From Bdellovibrionales bacterium RIFOXYD12_FULL_39_22 (GTDB lineage Bacteria > Bdellovibrionota > Bacteriovoracia > Bacteriovoracales > Bacteriovoracaceae): a stretch of DNA of 64,000 nt. A program made the position numbers and the translations under genes. Positions 8,299-18,150 of this stretch are shown here, in pieces; positions within the stretch are counted from its first letter, which is position 1; every line of letters starts with the position of its first letter. The notes under the pieces were generated by a model. It saw only the letters and a list, made by a program, of their open reading frames with translations, did not search any database and was not told the DNA's origin. The stretch spans positions 198,787-262,786 of the forward strand of contig MEQL01000039.1 in assembly GCA_001770205.1 (NCBI GenBank). The letters run 5' to 3'.

Positions 8299-9639
8299 AT
8301 GAGCGAAAAGAATGTCATCGTTGGACTTGATATCGGAACTACCAAGGTTTGTACCATTGTTGGAGCGATTAAGTCCGGTTTTGAAATTGAAATCATTGGT
8401 ATCGGAACTCACCCCTCGCATGGCCTTAAGAAAGGCTCCGTTGTAAACATTGATAAGACTGTAAGCTCCATTCAGGCATCTCTAGAAGAAGCAAAATTAA
8501 TGGCCGGAATTGATATTACTCACGCCACTATCGGAGTGGCCGGAAGCCACATTTATAGCTTTAACAGCTCTGGCGTGGTGGCCATTAAAGGTAAAGAGAT
8601 AACCAAAGAGGACGTTGACCGCGTATTAGAAGCGGCCAAAGCAGTAGTGATTCCCTCTGATCGAGAAATATTACACGTAATTCCCCAAGAATTTAAAGTA
8701 GACAATACGGCCGGAATAAAAAATCCCATCGGCATGTGCGGAGTTCGTCTTGAAGTTCATGTTCATGTTGTCACTGGCTCGGTGGCCCTTATTCAAAATT
8801 TAGTAAAATGCGTTGAACAGGCCGGCATTAAAGCACAACAAATAACTCTACAACCAATTGCTTCTTCCGAATCAGTTCTGACTGCAGAAGAAAAAGAATT
8901 AGGGGTAGTACTAATTGATATCGGCGGCGGAACAACAGACATTGCCGTTTGGAAAGATGGCAGTCTTATTCATTCCGAAATTGTTCCCGTGGGAGGGAAT
9001 CACTTCACTAATGATCTGGCCGTTGCACTAAAAATTCCCCATGTCGAAGCAGAGCGCATTAAAATAAACCACGGTTGTGTTTTGGCCGAAAAATTAAACC
9101 AATCGGCCCACATCACTGTCCGTGGACTAGCGGGAGTAGCACCACGAGAAGTGAAATTAAGTGTGGTGGCCGAGGTTTTAGGTGCTCGCGCCGAAGAACT
9201 TTTTAATATAATTAAAACGATTATTACTAATAAAAACTTAGAAGATAAGATCACGGGTGGATATATTCTTACCGGTGGAGGTGCTCTGATTCAATCGTTG
9301 CCAGAGTTGGCAGATTACATTCTGGAAGTACCAACTAAAATTGGATATCCCATTCCTTTTGGTGGAATGACCAATATAATGCAAAATCCACAATACTCAA
9401 CGGTGTTAGGCCTACTATTAGAGGCCTCAAAAGACATGCGCTTAGAGCTTCGGCCAGAAAAAGAAAGAAGCAATAAAAAGAAACGGGAAAAAATCGAAAA
9501 GAGCGATCGATTAGAAAGAATGGATCGCCATGAAAAAGAAAATAAAGAAAAGGATATTGATAATGAATTTTCTGAACATCCAGATCTGATTGGAAAACTC
9601 AGTCAGTCACTGAAAGCGGTGTTCGGAGAGATCTTTTAA
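8299..9639 (+). CDS. ftsA: Cell division protein FtsA
   Basis: 446 residues from the ATG at 8299, served by AGAAGGGA (8285-8292). The open frame reaches back to 8236 without family similarity. FtsA is the actin-like ATPase that tethers FtsZ to the membrane. Visible are VGLDIGTTKV (phosphate 1), IDIGGGTTDIAVW (phosphate 2) and GGYILTGGGA. After the actin core comes a highly charged linker rich in Lys, Glu and Arg (about 390-425), longer than usual, then an amphipathic C-terminal helix (LIGKLSQSLKAVFGEIF) expected to bind the membrane. ftsZ follows after 9 bases. Confidence 0.96.
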   Translation: MSEKNVIVGLDIGTTKVCTIVGAIKSGFEIEIIGIGTHPSHGLKKGSVVNIDKTVSSIQASLEEAKLMAGIDITHATIGVAGSHIYSFNSSGVVAIKGKEITKEDVDRVLEAAKAVVIPSDREILHVIPQEFKVDNTAGIKNPIGMCGVRLEVHVHVVTGSVALIQNLVKCVEQAGIKAQQITLQPIASSESVLTAEEKELGVVLIDIGGGTTDIAVWKDGSLIHSEIVPVGGNHFTNDLAVALKIPHVEAERIKINHGCVLAEKLNQSAHITVRGLAGVAPREVKLSVVAEVLGARAEELFNIIKTIITNKNLEDKITGGYILTGGGALIQSLPELADYILEVPTKIGYPIPFGGMTNIMQNPQYSTVLGLLLEASKDMRLELRPEKERSNKKKREKIEKSDRLERMDRHEKENKEKDIDNEFSEHPDLIGKLSQSLKAVFGEIF

Positions 9640-9648
9640 GGGGGCCCT

Positions 9649-11112
9649 ATGTTTGAAGTATTAAAGGTTAACAATGAGAGTAATGTCGGATTTGCTAAAA
9701 TTAGAGTAGTGGGTGTTGGTGGTGGTGGATGCAATGCAGTTAATACCATGATTCATGCTGGCCTTTCCGGAGTAGAATATGTCGTGGCCAACACTGACAT
9801 GCAAGCACTCAACGCTAATCTTGCCCCAACTAAAATTCAATTAGGAGTAGAAATTACCAAAGGCCTTGGAGCGGGGGCCAATCCAGAAGTGGGAAGAAAG
9901 GCCGCCCTTGATGAGTATGAAAAGCTTTCAGAAATTTTACGTGACTCGGATATGGTTTTTATTACCGCTGGAATGGGCGGCGGAACGGGAACTGGTGCGG
10001 CCCCAGTTATAGCTAAATTGGCCAAAGAACTTGGTGCCCTAACAGTAGGAGTAGTAACTCGCCCATTTTTATTTGAAGGAAAAAAGCGCTCTCGCATTGC
10101 AGATCAAGGAATTACTGCTTTAGAAGAGGCCGTTGATTCACTGATCACCATCCCGAATCAAAAACTTTTACAAATTGCGGGAGAAAATCTCTCTTTGATT
10201 GATACCTTTAAGCGCGCCGATGAGGTTTTGCTTAATGCGGTTAGAGGTATTGCAGATTTAATCAACAACACCGGACATATTAACGCAGATTTTGCAGACG
10301 TAACGACTATTATGGCCAATAAGGGATTTGCCTTAATGGGAACTGGCGTTGCTACTGGAGAAAATCGAGCAGTAAAAGCGGCCAACGAAGCAATCAGTTC
10401 TCCACTGCTAGAGGATATCACCATCGATGGCGCTACTGGAATTATTATTAATATTACCGGTAGCTCGGCGCTAACCATGCATGAGACGAACGAAGCAGTA
10501 ACTCTAATTATGGAGGCCGCCGACGAAGATGCCGAAATTATTTATGGAACGGTTATCGATGATAATATGGGTGATAAAATTAAAGTCACAGTAGTAGCAA
10601 CCGGCCTGCGCGGTTTGGATAGAGTGCGTACTATCGAAAATGTAAAAACAGAAACACGACAACCAGCACCAGCGCTTGCTTCTCAATCAGAAAAGCGTAA
10701 TGAACGAATGATTGAAAGTGATTTTGAGGAAAGAAAAAATGAAATAAAAATGGAAGAGGAAAATGATATTTCTCGGCCTAATCCTCGTCCAACAGCTACT
10801 CCCACAATAACAAAATCTAAACTTGTGGAATCCATAAAAGAGGCCGCTTCTCGCTATGAGGCCGCGAAGGGAGTTAATGCAAATGAAAAAGAGTCTCCCC
10901 TCATGCCAACATATCGCGAAATGGCGGCCAACTCTTCATCTAATGCTGAAAGTGGTCGGGCCACGGCAAAAACAAATCTTTCCCGTGCTAAATCTATTGC
11001 CGAAAAATTAGGTTTTATCAACTTTGATGAAGAAGAATTAGATACTCCTAGTTTTTTGCGAAAAGATGATACTAAGCGAGTGCACAAAGAGGGAGAAGCA
11101 CGTCTAGACTAG
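9649..11112 (+). CDS. ftsZ: Cell division GTPase FtsZ
   Basis: 487 residues. FtsZ polymerises into the Z-ring. The GTP-binding start [12 protein letters not shown] (20-31), the tubulin signature GGGTGTGAA (110-118) and the T7 loop NADFADV (about 212-218) are intact. The globular core ends near residue 320. A linker of about 140 residues follows, rich in Glu, Lys, Ser and Ala, and then the conserved C-terminal peptide DTPSFLRKD that docks FtsA and other partners, with about 15 extra residues after it. It ends the division cluster; a lipoprotein gene starts 46 bases later. Confidence 0.98.
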   Translation: MFEVLKVNNESNVGFAKIRVVGVGGGGCNAVNTMIHAGLSGVEYVVANTDMQALNANLAPTKIQLGVEITKGLGAGANPEVGRKAALDEYEKLSEILRDSDMVFITAGMGGGTGTGAAPVIAKLAKELGALTVGVVTRPFLFEGKKRSRIADQGITALEEAVDSLITIPNQKLLQIAGENLSLIDTFKRADEVLLNAVRGIADLINNTGHINADFADVTTIMANKGFALMGTGVATGENRAVKAANEAISSPLLEDITIDGATGIIINITGSSALTMHETNEAVTLIMEAADEDAEIIYGTVIDDNMGDKIKVTVVATGLRGLDRVRTIENVKTETRQPAPALASQSEKRNERMIESDFEERKNEIKMEEENDISRPNPRPTATPTITKSKLVESIKEAASRYEAAKGVNANEKESPLMPTYREMAANSSSNAESGRATAKTNLSRAKSIAEKLGFINFDEEELDTPSFLRKDDTKRVHKEGEARLD

Positions 11113-11157
11113 ACGAAAACAGAATCGATTAACGCTCATTATTTAGGAGATTGAGGT

Positions 11158-11667
11158 GTGAAAAACTTTATTTTGCTACCACTTTTTTTCCTTCCTATTT
11201 TCTTTTTCTCCTGCGGATATAAACAAGCAACTGTTGCGCCCCCTCCTTGCGAAGATCAAAAAAATGAAGATTTAGAAGTAACCTTTAATTTTGTTCGAGA
11301 GCCGCCAAAAAATTTTTTGATTTCTGTAAATAACGAATTTGTTGGTGGATATTGCGATGTGAATTTAATTAACTATTCGTCTGCATTTGCCACTTCTCCC
11401 TTTCATGGTGACTGGAGTGAAGATGGGCGAACTTTTATCGCTTATTTTCGTGGTATTTTAAAAAAAGTCAGTCATACTCGGGCCAACGGAAACGAAGTAA
11501 CTCCCATAGTCGATATTGGAATGGCATCGCTGATTGAATGTGGCGATGATACGGGTGATGTTATATTAGATGAACAGGCGCGCATAAATTCTTGGGGACG
11601 CTCTTATCCTAACGGAGAAATTTGTGCTCCGGTAATGGCCGGAAAAATTGAATTGGCCGTAGAGTAA
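11158..11667 (+). CDS. Small lipoprotein of unknown function
   Basis: 169 residues from a GTG, with TAGGAG upstream. Residues 1-18 are a lipoprotein signal peptide (FLPIFFFSC, lipobox Cys19). The mature part has four more Cys residues (in PPCED, GGYCDV, IECG and EICAP), which could form two disulfides in the periplasm. I do not recognise the family. It lies in line with ftsZ and the next lipoprotein, so it may be read through from the division cluster. Confidence 0.75.
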   Translation: MKNFILLPLFFLPIFFFSCGYKQATVAPPPCEDQKNEDLEVTFNFVREPPKNFLISVNNEFVGGYCDVNLINYSSAFATSPFHGDWSEDGRTFIAYFRGILKKVSHTRANGNEVTPIVDIGMASLIECGDDTGDVILDEQARINSWGRSYPNGEICAPVMAGKIELAVE

Positions 11668-11694
11668 ATTCTAAAAATTAATAGACGAGGATGT

Positions 11695-12912
11695 ATGCCC
11701 ATACAAATAAAAAAATGGATGCCGTCGGCGCTATTGATAAGCTATCTCTTATCAGCATGTGCCATTATATCTCCTCCGCAAAATATGGCAGGAAAAAAAA
11801 ACACTAATCGCACCATTACTCACCGGAATAAGACCCGGCCCAAAATTGTAAAATCATCAAAGCGCACTAAATTTCACCCCATCAAAACTGGGTCTAGTAA
11901 AAAACCGCTATCCAAAGAGATTTCGGATGGACCTTTTTGGGGACATCTATATCTTACTCCTCAAGTTATATCATCTGATAGGCAAGTCAAGATAACGGCA
12001 ACCTTTTGGAGTGACAGTGGGTATTTTCAATCTAATGATATAATTAATTCCGCAACGCTATATCGAGTGGATCCTAACGACAACAATCGAATGATTGAGG
12101 CAATTGCTAACTTCAATGACGCGGGACATAGTGGTGATGCAATTCCTCAAGACGGGGAATTTACCGCGCAGGCCATCGTCGCAGGGAGATATCTACAAGA
12201 AGTCGAAACGATGTTCGCGGCAGAAATATTTACCAGTACTCACCCATCAGGAATATCCTTTGCTGCTAATATTTTAAAGGCAAAAACAGATATTTCTTAC
12301 TACGAAGGGCCCTGGGCCATAGATGATCAGAAAAATCTTTTTTTTCGCAATGCAGATGGCAAAAGAGTTAAAACTTTGGGAAAGGATCTTCAAACACTCA
12401 TGATTTCGCTAGACCAACGGCATATTGCTACAACCGATGCCAAGCGACGTAACTTTTTTTATGTGGATGAATCAGGTATCTTGTGGAAAAAAATACCCAC
12501 CATAAATGATCGGGCCTTTTGTTTTAATTTGCTAAGTCTCAGCATCTCGGGAGAGAGAATTGCCTTAACAGAAGTTGATGCAGATTCTGTAGAAGGAGGA
12601 GGATGCACAAATCCTGTTGTTACCATCTATGATCAGGCCGGAAAAACTGTATTAAGAGAAGAAAAATTACCACTCTCCACATTAGATTTATTACAACTTT
12701 CATCTAATGGCAGATATTTACTATTAGAAGGTGTGCCGATTACTCCTGATAGTGATCTAACTACTCTTGTAATTATTGATATAAATAACCCGCTCAATAG
12801 ATTAACGGAGTCTTACAGTGGACTCCAAATATCAGAAAGCATTGTCGAAAATGAGAGCGGCAATTTTGAGGTTTGGCACAATAATATCAAGCGCTACAGC
12901 TTTCCATTCTAA
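11695..12912 (+). CDS. Large lipoprotein with beta-rich periplasmic domains, unknown function
   Basis: 405 residues. The signal peptide ends LLSACA (lipobox Cys near 22), followed by a basic, flexible stretch rich in Lys, Arg and Thr (about 30-75). Residues about 90-190 form a beta-sandwich-like domain containing DAGHSGDAIPQDGEF, the Asp/Gly calcium-style loop seen in CARDB-like anchor domains. The last 200 residues alternate short strands and look like an incomplete propeller. The ribosome site is GAGGATG before the ATG. The 3' end overlaps the convergent UbiB-like gene by four bases. Confidence 0.7.
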   Translation: MPIQIKKWMPSALLISYLLSACAIISPPQNMAGKKNTNRTITHRNKTRPKIVKSSKRTKFHPIKTGSSKKPLSKEISDGPFWGHLYLTPQVISSDRQVKITATFWSDSGYFQSNDIINSATLYRVDPNDNNRMIEAIANFNDAGHSGDAIPQDGEFTAQAIVAGRYLQEVETMFAAEIFTSTHPSGISFAANILKAKTDISYYEGPWAIDDQKNLFFRNADGKRVKTLGKDLQTLMISLDQRHIATTDAKRRNFFYVDESGILWKKIPTINDRAFCFNLLSLSISGERIALTEVDADSVEGGGCTNPVVTIYDQAGKTVLREEKLPLSTLDLLQLSSNGRYLLLEGVPITPDSDLTTLVIIDINNPLNRLTESYSGLQISESIVENESGNFEVWHNNIKRYSFPF

Positions 12913-14630
12913 GGCCTTATTTTAATAACCCGGGTGGCCTTGGCCCAAAATAGTGAACTTACAAACCAAAACAACCAACCGATCATAGGAATATCTTTTA
13001 TATGTGTGATGGTATTATCTTTTAACATAATAACACCTGCAATAAAAAAAACAGCAGACATAAAGGAGAGTCCTAAAAAAGTTATTCCGCTAACTATTTG
13101 GCCCACTGCCTTCTCATGTCCGCTGTGAACAACTTGAAAGGCATAATTTTTTCTACTCCACTCTCGCAAAAACCACTTGATGTGGCGTGGAAAAATTCGC
13201 AATGAAGAAAGGAGATCCCGTCCGGCCCAAAGTCCCTCCTCTATCAAATCTTCTTTATTAAAAGAGTCTTTTAGAATCTTGTTAATATCACTTTCCAAAA
13301 TAGCATAAAGATTAATATCAAAGTTTATAGATCGCCCCACCCCGTCTAACGTAAAAAGTGCACGGAAAACTACAAACCAATCACGCGGCAGATACAAGCG
13401 ATGCTTCGTAATTGTGCTAATAATAGAGTTAAAAACCTGAGTAAAATTAGTCTGCGCAACCGACAGGCCGACATAGGGCGCCAAGGAAGTTTTCACGTCA
13501 CTTATCAACACGTCAATGTCTGGAACCCTGTCATACTCTGCCACATCGAGAAATTCATACACAAGACTTTCGTAATTGTAAGATAAAATAGCATAGACAA
13601 GAGCACAAAAATTTATCCGATTTTTTTTACTTAAACTCCCCATTAGACCAAAGTCTACTAGCGCAATTTTTCCATTTTTTTGTAGAAAAAAATTGCCGCC
13701 GTGTAAATCGGCATGAAAATATCCATCGGACAATAAATTTTTAACGAAAATTTTTATTGCTTGTTCAAGCTTTGGATAAATTTCTTTTTTTTGCGCCTCA
13801 ATTTCTCTAGCGTGGGTAAACGGTATTCCCTCGATCAATTCCATCACTAGTATATCTTCTTTAGTATAATCTTCGTATACTCTAGGAATATAAATTATTT
13901 CTTCGGGATCATGTTTTTTATTATTCTCTTTTAGTCGCTTACAATTTAATCCCTCAATATTGAAATTGGTTTCACTTTGCATGCAAGTAGCGAACTCTCC
14001 GACCATCCGACATATTCCAAGAGCTCGAATATCTTCACTGATTTTTTCTAGCTGACTGGCCAATAGCATCAATACTGAAATATCGTTTTCAATCTGCTTT
14101 ACAATCCCTGGCCGGCGCACCTTAACCACCACCGTCTCACCGCTACGCAAAACTCCTTTGTATACCGACCCAATAGAGGCCGTACCGACCGGCCGATCTT
14201 CGATCACTGAAAAAAATTCGCTCAGGGGCCCCCCTAAAGATTTCTCAATCGCTTTTTGTGCTTGCTCAAAAGGAAATGGCCGTACGTTATTTCTCAACAT
14301 CTTCATCTGATCAATAAATGATTTGCTAAAAATCTCTTCGCGTGTACTTAGCAATTGACCAAATTTTATAAAAACAGGGCCCAACTCCTCAAAGCTAATA
14401 CGCAATCTGCTCCCAATAATTTCTCCCCAATCATCATCTTTTTTTGCCAAAACCTCTTCTTTGGAAAGTGCCTTGGATTTAGGAAGAACAAAATTGGGAA
14501 TTTTCGAAGTAATTCCTCTGGTTAAAAATTCACTGAAGCCATTTTTAGCAAGAACCGCAACGATCTCGCGTAAGCGGCCAACATTTTTTATGGTTTGGGA
14601 AATAGCAATTCCCGTTTTTACTAGATCCAT
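12909..14630 (-). CDS. ABC1/AarF/UbiB-family atypical kinase
   Basis: 573 residues. Members are membrane-bound atypical kinases needed for isoprenoid quinone synthesis or lipid homeostasis. The family signature FIKFGQLLSTR (about 86-96, the KxGQ motif) is followed by the Ala-rich nucleotide loop GTASIGSVYKG, VVVKVRRPG with the ATP Lys, HADLHGGNFF (catalytic loop) and ALVDFGLMG (DFG-like Mg motif). Two hydrophobic helices close the protein, as in UbiB. No ubi or men gene is nearby, so the substrate pathway is unknown. It converges on the lipoprotein gene and is divergent from the next gene. Confidence 0.9.
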   Translation of the reverse strand: MDLVKTGIAISQTIKNVGRLREIVAVLAKNGFSEFLTRGITSKIPNFVLPKSKALSKEEVLAKKDDDWGEIIGSRLRISFEELGPVFIKFGQLLSTREEIFSKSFIDQMKMLRNNVRPFPFEQAQKAIEKSLGGPLSEFFSVIEDRPVGTASIGSVYKGVLRSGETVVVKVRRPGIVKQIENDISVLMLLASQLEKISEDIRALGICRMVGEFATCMQSETNFNIEGLNCKRLKENNKKHDPEEIIYIPRVYEDYTKEDILVMELIEGIPFTHAREIEAQKKEIYPKLEQAIKIFVKNLLSDGYFHADLHGGNFFLQKNGKIALVDFGLMGSLSKKNRINFCALVYAILSYNYESLVYEFLDVAEYDRVPDIDVLISDVKTSLAPYVGLSVAQTNFTQVFNSIISTITKHRLYLPRDWFVVFRALFTLDGVGRSINFDINLYAILESDINKILKDSFNKEDLIEEGLWAGRDLLSSLRIFPRHIKWFLREWSRKNYAFQVVHSGHEKAVGQIVSGITFLGLSFMSAVFFIAGVIMLKDNTITHIKDIPMIGWLFWFVSSLFWAKATRVIKIRP

Positions 14631-14751
14631 TTACTCAACCTATTTTGTGCACTATTTATATCAGTAACTACTATTATAATCTGGCAATTAATAAATCGAT
14701 ACTGAACAATAATTTCCTACTATTATCTTCTTGCCGGCCAACGCATAGAAT

Positions 14752-15279
14752 ATGGATATAGTAATTATGAAAAAATTATTAACCTTTCTATTAATCTACC
14801 TACTGCCAAACAGTTCGCTTTGGACGGCAGATACTTGCAGTAGAGTTGCCGTAGTCAATTATCAAGAGGTCTTGGTCGACACCAACGCTACCCAAAAAGG
14901 AGATGGCCTGCGTTATTATTTGGAAAAAGATCTTGAGGCCAAAAGCTATCTAGAGCTTTATCAGGAAGGAAATCGCACTCGTTTGAGCAATACCGTGATT
15001 GGTACTTTGGCCACCTCCATGATGTTTTCTAGTTTTTTTGTCGACAAATCTAGTCCAGGAAGAGAGGCTTTACTAATTGGTGGTTTTTCAGTTATGGTGT
15101 TAAACTTTCTAATGGCCAAAACGCTAGAACACAAAAATGAAGGCAATCTAGAGCGGGCCATTGAAGAGTATAATAAACGTAATTTGCCACGAATTGATTA
15201 CAGCTCGGATAACCGTTTTAAACGAGACAGTGAGATGGCCGAAGATGGTATTTATCTAAACGTAACAAAGGAATTTTAA
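14752..15279 (+). CDS. Exported protein of unknown function with two hydrophobic helices
   Basis: 175 residues from the ATG at 14752; an ATG at 14767 (MKKLLTFLLIYLLP) would give a cleaner signal peptide and is equally likely. The mature part has a VAVVNYQEVLVDT segment, then two hydrophobic stretches near residues 84-98 and 107-122 that could form a membrane hairpin, and a charged tail. I do not recognise the family. It ends one base before the next start, so it heads a run with the Cys-rich gene, greA and recG. Confidence 0.65.
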   Translation: MDIVIMKKLLTFLLIYLLPNSSLWTADTCSRVAVVNYQEVLVDTNATQKGDGLRYYLEKDLEAKSYLELYQEGNRTRLSNTVIGTLATSMMFSSFFVDKSSPGREALLIGGFSVMVLNFLMAKTLEHKNEGNLERAIEEYNKRNLPRIDYSSDNRFKRDSEMAEDGIYLNVTKEF

Positions 15280-15280
15280 T

Positions 15281-15598
15281 ATGGCAGAAAATGAAGATTT
15301 ATTAAAGGATGTAGTGGTTTGTTATGCCTGTAAAAAGCATTTAGATATTGAAGTTGGGCAAAAAATTTCTCGCCAAGAAGAATGTATTTATTGTCATGTC
15401 AGCCTTCGTTGTTGCCGCATGTGCAATTATTACAGCACGACTGTATACAATGAGTGTCGTGAATCCATGGCCGAACGAGTACTAGACAAGGAGCGTATTA
15501 ATTTCTGTTCATATTTTGAAATTCGTCGCGGCCAAGATAAAGAAGAAGAGGTTAAAAAGGCCATTTTATCTAAGGCCAGTTCCCTTTTTAAAGACTAA
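15281..15598 (+). CDS. Small Cys-rich (zinc-ribbon-like) cytoplasmic protein
   Basis: 105 residues. It carries CYACKK (about 14-19), CIYCHVSLRCCRMCNYY (about 37-53), NECRE and NFCSYFE: nine cysteines, several as CxxC pairs, a pattern expected to bind one or two zinc ions. There is no signal peptide. The C-terminus is a charged helix. Function unknown. It is tightly packed between the exported protein and greA, 16 bases before the greA start. Its place in front of a transcription factor gene suggests, but does not show, a nucleic-acid role. Confidence 0.72.
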   Translation: MAENEDLLKDVVVCYACKKHLDIEVGQKISRQEECIYCHVSLRCCRMCNYYSTTVYNECRESMAERVLDKERINFCSYFEIRRGQDKEEEVKKAILSKASSLFKD

Positions 15599-15614
15599 TT
15601 AATATGGAGAAATA

Positions 15615-16085
15615 ATGAGAAGTCCTATAACGACTGTTGGAAAAAAGAAAATTGAAGCAGAGTTAAATAACTTAATCAAAGTCGAACGCGAAACTATAAA
15701 GCGAGCAATTGCTGATGCTCGTGCCCAAGGTGATCTAAGTGAAAATGCAGATTACCAGTATGCTAAGGAAAAACAATCTTCCATTGAAGGAAGAATTATG
15801 CAATTGCAAGGAATCTTGGCGCAATGTGATGAAATTGATGTTAATACCATTGCCAGCGAAAAAATTGTTTTTGGTGCCTATGTTAAACTTTTTGATGAAC
15901 AAAAAAATAGCTCTGTTGAATATCAGATTGTTGGTGACGATGAAGCAGATATTGCAACAAACAAAATTTCATATAAAAGTCCGCTTGGTAGGGCCCTGAT
16001 TGGAAAAGAAGATGGGGATGTTGTTACCGTAAAAGCACCGAAGGGTGAGATCGAATATGAAATCCAGTCCTTCCGCTTCAAGTAA
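15615..16085 (+). CDS. greA: Transcription elongation factor GreA
   Basis: 156 residues, usual length. GreA enters the secondary channel of stalled RNA polymerase and stimulates cleavage of the backtracked RNA. The N-terminal coiled-coil shows ARAQGDLSENADYQYAKEKQ with the acidic tip (Asp/Glu of DLSEN); the C-terminal FKBP-like domain ends SPLGRALIGKEDGD...VKAPKGEIEYEI. The last 29 bases overlap the start of recG in another frame. Confidence 0.96.
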   Translation: MRSPITTVGKKKIEAELNNLIKVERETIKRAIADARAQGDLSENADYQYAKEKQSSIEGRIMQLQGILAQCDEIDVNTIASEKIVFGAYVKLFDEQKNSSVEYQIVGDDEADIATNKISYKSPLGRALIGKEDGDVVTVKAPKGEIEYEIQSFRFK

Positions 16086-18150
16086 TGACAGTAATATCGA
16101 CCTTACTTGGGATTCACCGCTAGCTCTTCTTTTTAAAAGCAAAAAAAGCAAAACATATACAATGCTGTCTGCCGCAGACTATAATAATCTAAGCGATCTT
16201 TTAAATATTCTTCCTCTGAAAAACCAACTTATTCCTCCTCCTCAATCCTTTAAAAGCGCGCAGGAGGGCCAACTATTTTGTGGAATTGGTAAAATTATAA
16301 AACTATCCGCTCCACCTAATTTTAAAAGACGATCACGTTTTGGTTTTCGCAATTTAGAGCTTTTGGTAGAAGATGCTAGTGCGGAGAAAAATGATGAACA
16401 ATATTTGTATCTAAAATGGTTCAATGCCTATCCCAATTTCATTGAAAAAATTAAAAAACTCAAGACGATCAATTTCTGGGGCGAGATTAAACGTTATAAA
16501 AACCGCCTTTATCTCTACAGTCCTCGAACACAAGAAGTTAACGGCGAAGAAGAAAATAAAACTAAAAATGATAATGATAGTGGCAAGGATAGAGTTGCAA
16601 TCAATGTCGAATATCCAACCATAAACAGTGTAAGTGGAAAGTTTATTAAACAAGTCATGAACAAACTTCCTGATTATCTTTGGGAAGAAATTAGAGAAAC
16701 GCTCCCGGAGGAAATTCTTAATAAGCGATCGCTCATGCCTAGATCAACTGCTTATAAAATCATCCACGGGAAAATACCTCCTTTAGCGGCAACCGAAGAT
16801 GATGCCATCAAACGCCTTATATATGAAGAACTCTATCTTGAGCAATTACGTCTAATGCAAAAAAAAGAAGCTCAAAAAAAATTAAACTCTCCACTCATCT
16901 CAGTTTCGCCAGCAGTAGTAAATGAATTGCTTGCCTCTCTCCCATTTAATTTAACTTCTGGCCAAAAACAAGTAGTAGATGAGATTTTACAAGACATCTC
17001 TGCCAATGCCCCCATGAATCGTTTATTGCAAGGAGATGTAGGGTGCGGAAAAACTGTAGTTGCGGCCATCGTTATTGCCATTACTATTAAGGCCGGCCAT
17101 CAAGTTGCTTTCATGTGTCCAACTGAAACACTGGTTTTGCAACATTCGTTGGAATTAAAAAATTTTTTTTCTCACCTTTCTATTCGCACCGCACTACTTT
17201 TGGGAAGTTTGCCGGTCAAAGATAAACGCATCATAAAAGAAGGTGCCGCAAGAGGAGATTATGATTTAATCATTGGTACTCATGCCCTAATTCAAGATGA
17301 TTTGCTTTTTAATTCGCTGGCATTAGTTGTTATCGATGAACAACACAAATTTGGAGTCAACCAACGTCATAAGTTAGTTAGCAAAGGCGAAAATATCCAT
17401 TGCTTAACCATGTCAGCGACTCCAATTCCTCGCTCTCTGGGACTAACCATTTTTGGAGATTTGGATATTTCCACAATTAAAGAGATGCCTGTTGGACGGA
17501 AACAATCGCACACCCGCATTATTGATAAAAACAATTATGGCCAATTTTTAAACTTTTTAAAAACGAGAATACAGATGGGGGAACAGGCCTATATTGTGGT
17601 ACCAGTTATTGATGAAACCCCAAACAATCTCCATTCTTTAGAATATATTTTTAACAAATTTTCCGGCCTATACCCAGAATATATTTTTGCAAAACTTCAT
17701 GGACGCCTAACCTCCGAAGAAAAGACGGAAATATTTTTAAGTTTTATCAACAAAAAAATTAACATTTTGGTATCAACCAGTGTCATAGAAGTTGGTATAA
17801 ATGTGCCTAATGCAACTATTATGGCCATTATCAACCCTGAACGCTTTGGCCTATCGGCACTACATCAATTACGTGGACGAGTGGGGCGCGGCGGCCATCC
17901 AGGTTTTTGTTTTTTAGTTAATGATGGCACTATATCAGCAGAGGCCCTTGCACGTCTTAAAGTAGTTGAGTCAACTAATGATGGATTTAAAATAGCGGAG
18001 CAAGATCTGATCAACAGAGGAGAGGGCGACTTATGGGGCATCTATCAATCTGGGCGCAATCGCTATCGTTTTGCGGATATTATTGCCAATCAAAAAGAAC
18101 TTCTCTGGGCCCGCGAAGATGTAGTATTCTATAATCATGATCGAGATTGA
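16057..18150 (+). CDS. recG: ATP-dependent DNA helicase RecG
   Basis: 697 residues from the ATG at 16057; GTG at 16045 is an alternative. Both overlap greA. RecG is a double-strand translocase that regresses stalled forks and remodels recombination junctions. The N-terminal wedge/OB region (about 60-170) is present. Helicase motifs are Walker A GDVGCGKT (326-333), DEQHKFGV (motif II and the RecG-typical FGV), MSATPIPRSL (motif III), and HQLRGRVGRG (motif VI). The 3' end overlaps the next gene by 14 bases. Confidence 0.95.
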   Translation: MKSSPSASSNDSNIDLTWDSPLALLFKSKKSKTYTMLSAADYNNLSDLLNILPLKNQLIPPPQSFKSAQEGQLFCGIGKIIKLSAPPNFKRRSRFGFRNLELLVEDASAEKNDEQYLYLKWFNAYPNFIEKIKKLKTINFWGEIKRYKNRLYLYSPRTQEVNGEEENKTKNDNDSGKDRVAINVEYPTINSVSGKFIKQVMNKLPDYLWEEIRETLPEEILNKRSLMPRSTAYKIIHGKIPPLAATEDDAIKRLIYEELYLEQLRLMQKKEAQKKLNSPLISVSPAVVNELLASLPFNLTSGQKQVVDEILQDISANAPMNRLLQGDVGCGKTVVAAIVIAITIKAGHQVAFMCPTETLVLQHSLELKNFFSHLSIRTALLLGSLPVKDKRIIKEGAARGDYDLIIGTHALIQDDLLFNSLALVVIDEQHKFGVNQRHKLVSKGENIHCLTMSATPIPRSLGLTIFGDLDISTIKEMPVGRKQSHTRIIDKNNYGQFLNFLKTRIQMGEQAYIVVPVIDETPNNLHSLEYIFNKFSGLYPEYIFAKLHGRLTSEEKTEIFLSFINKKINILVSTSVIEVGINVPNATIMAIINPERFGLSALHQLRGRVGRGGHPGFCFLVNDGTISAEALARLKVVESTNDGFKIAEQDLINRGEGDLWGIYQSGRNRYRFADIIANQKELLWAREDVVFYNHDRD

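Noticed and set aside
9837..10478. Long antisense frames inside ftsZ and other genes
   Set aside because: They follow the codon bias of the real gene on the other strand and have no start signals.
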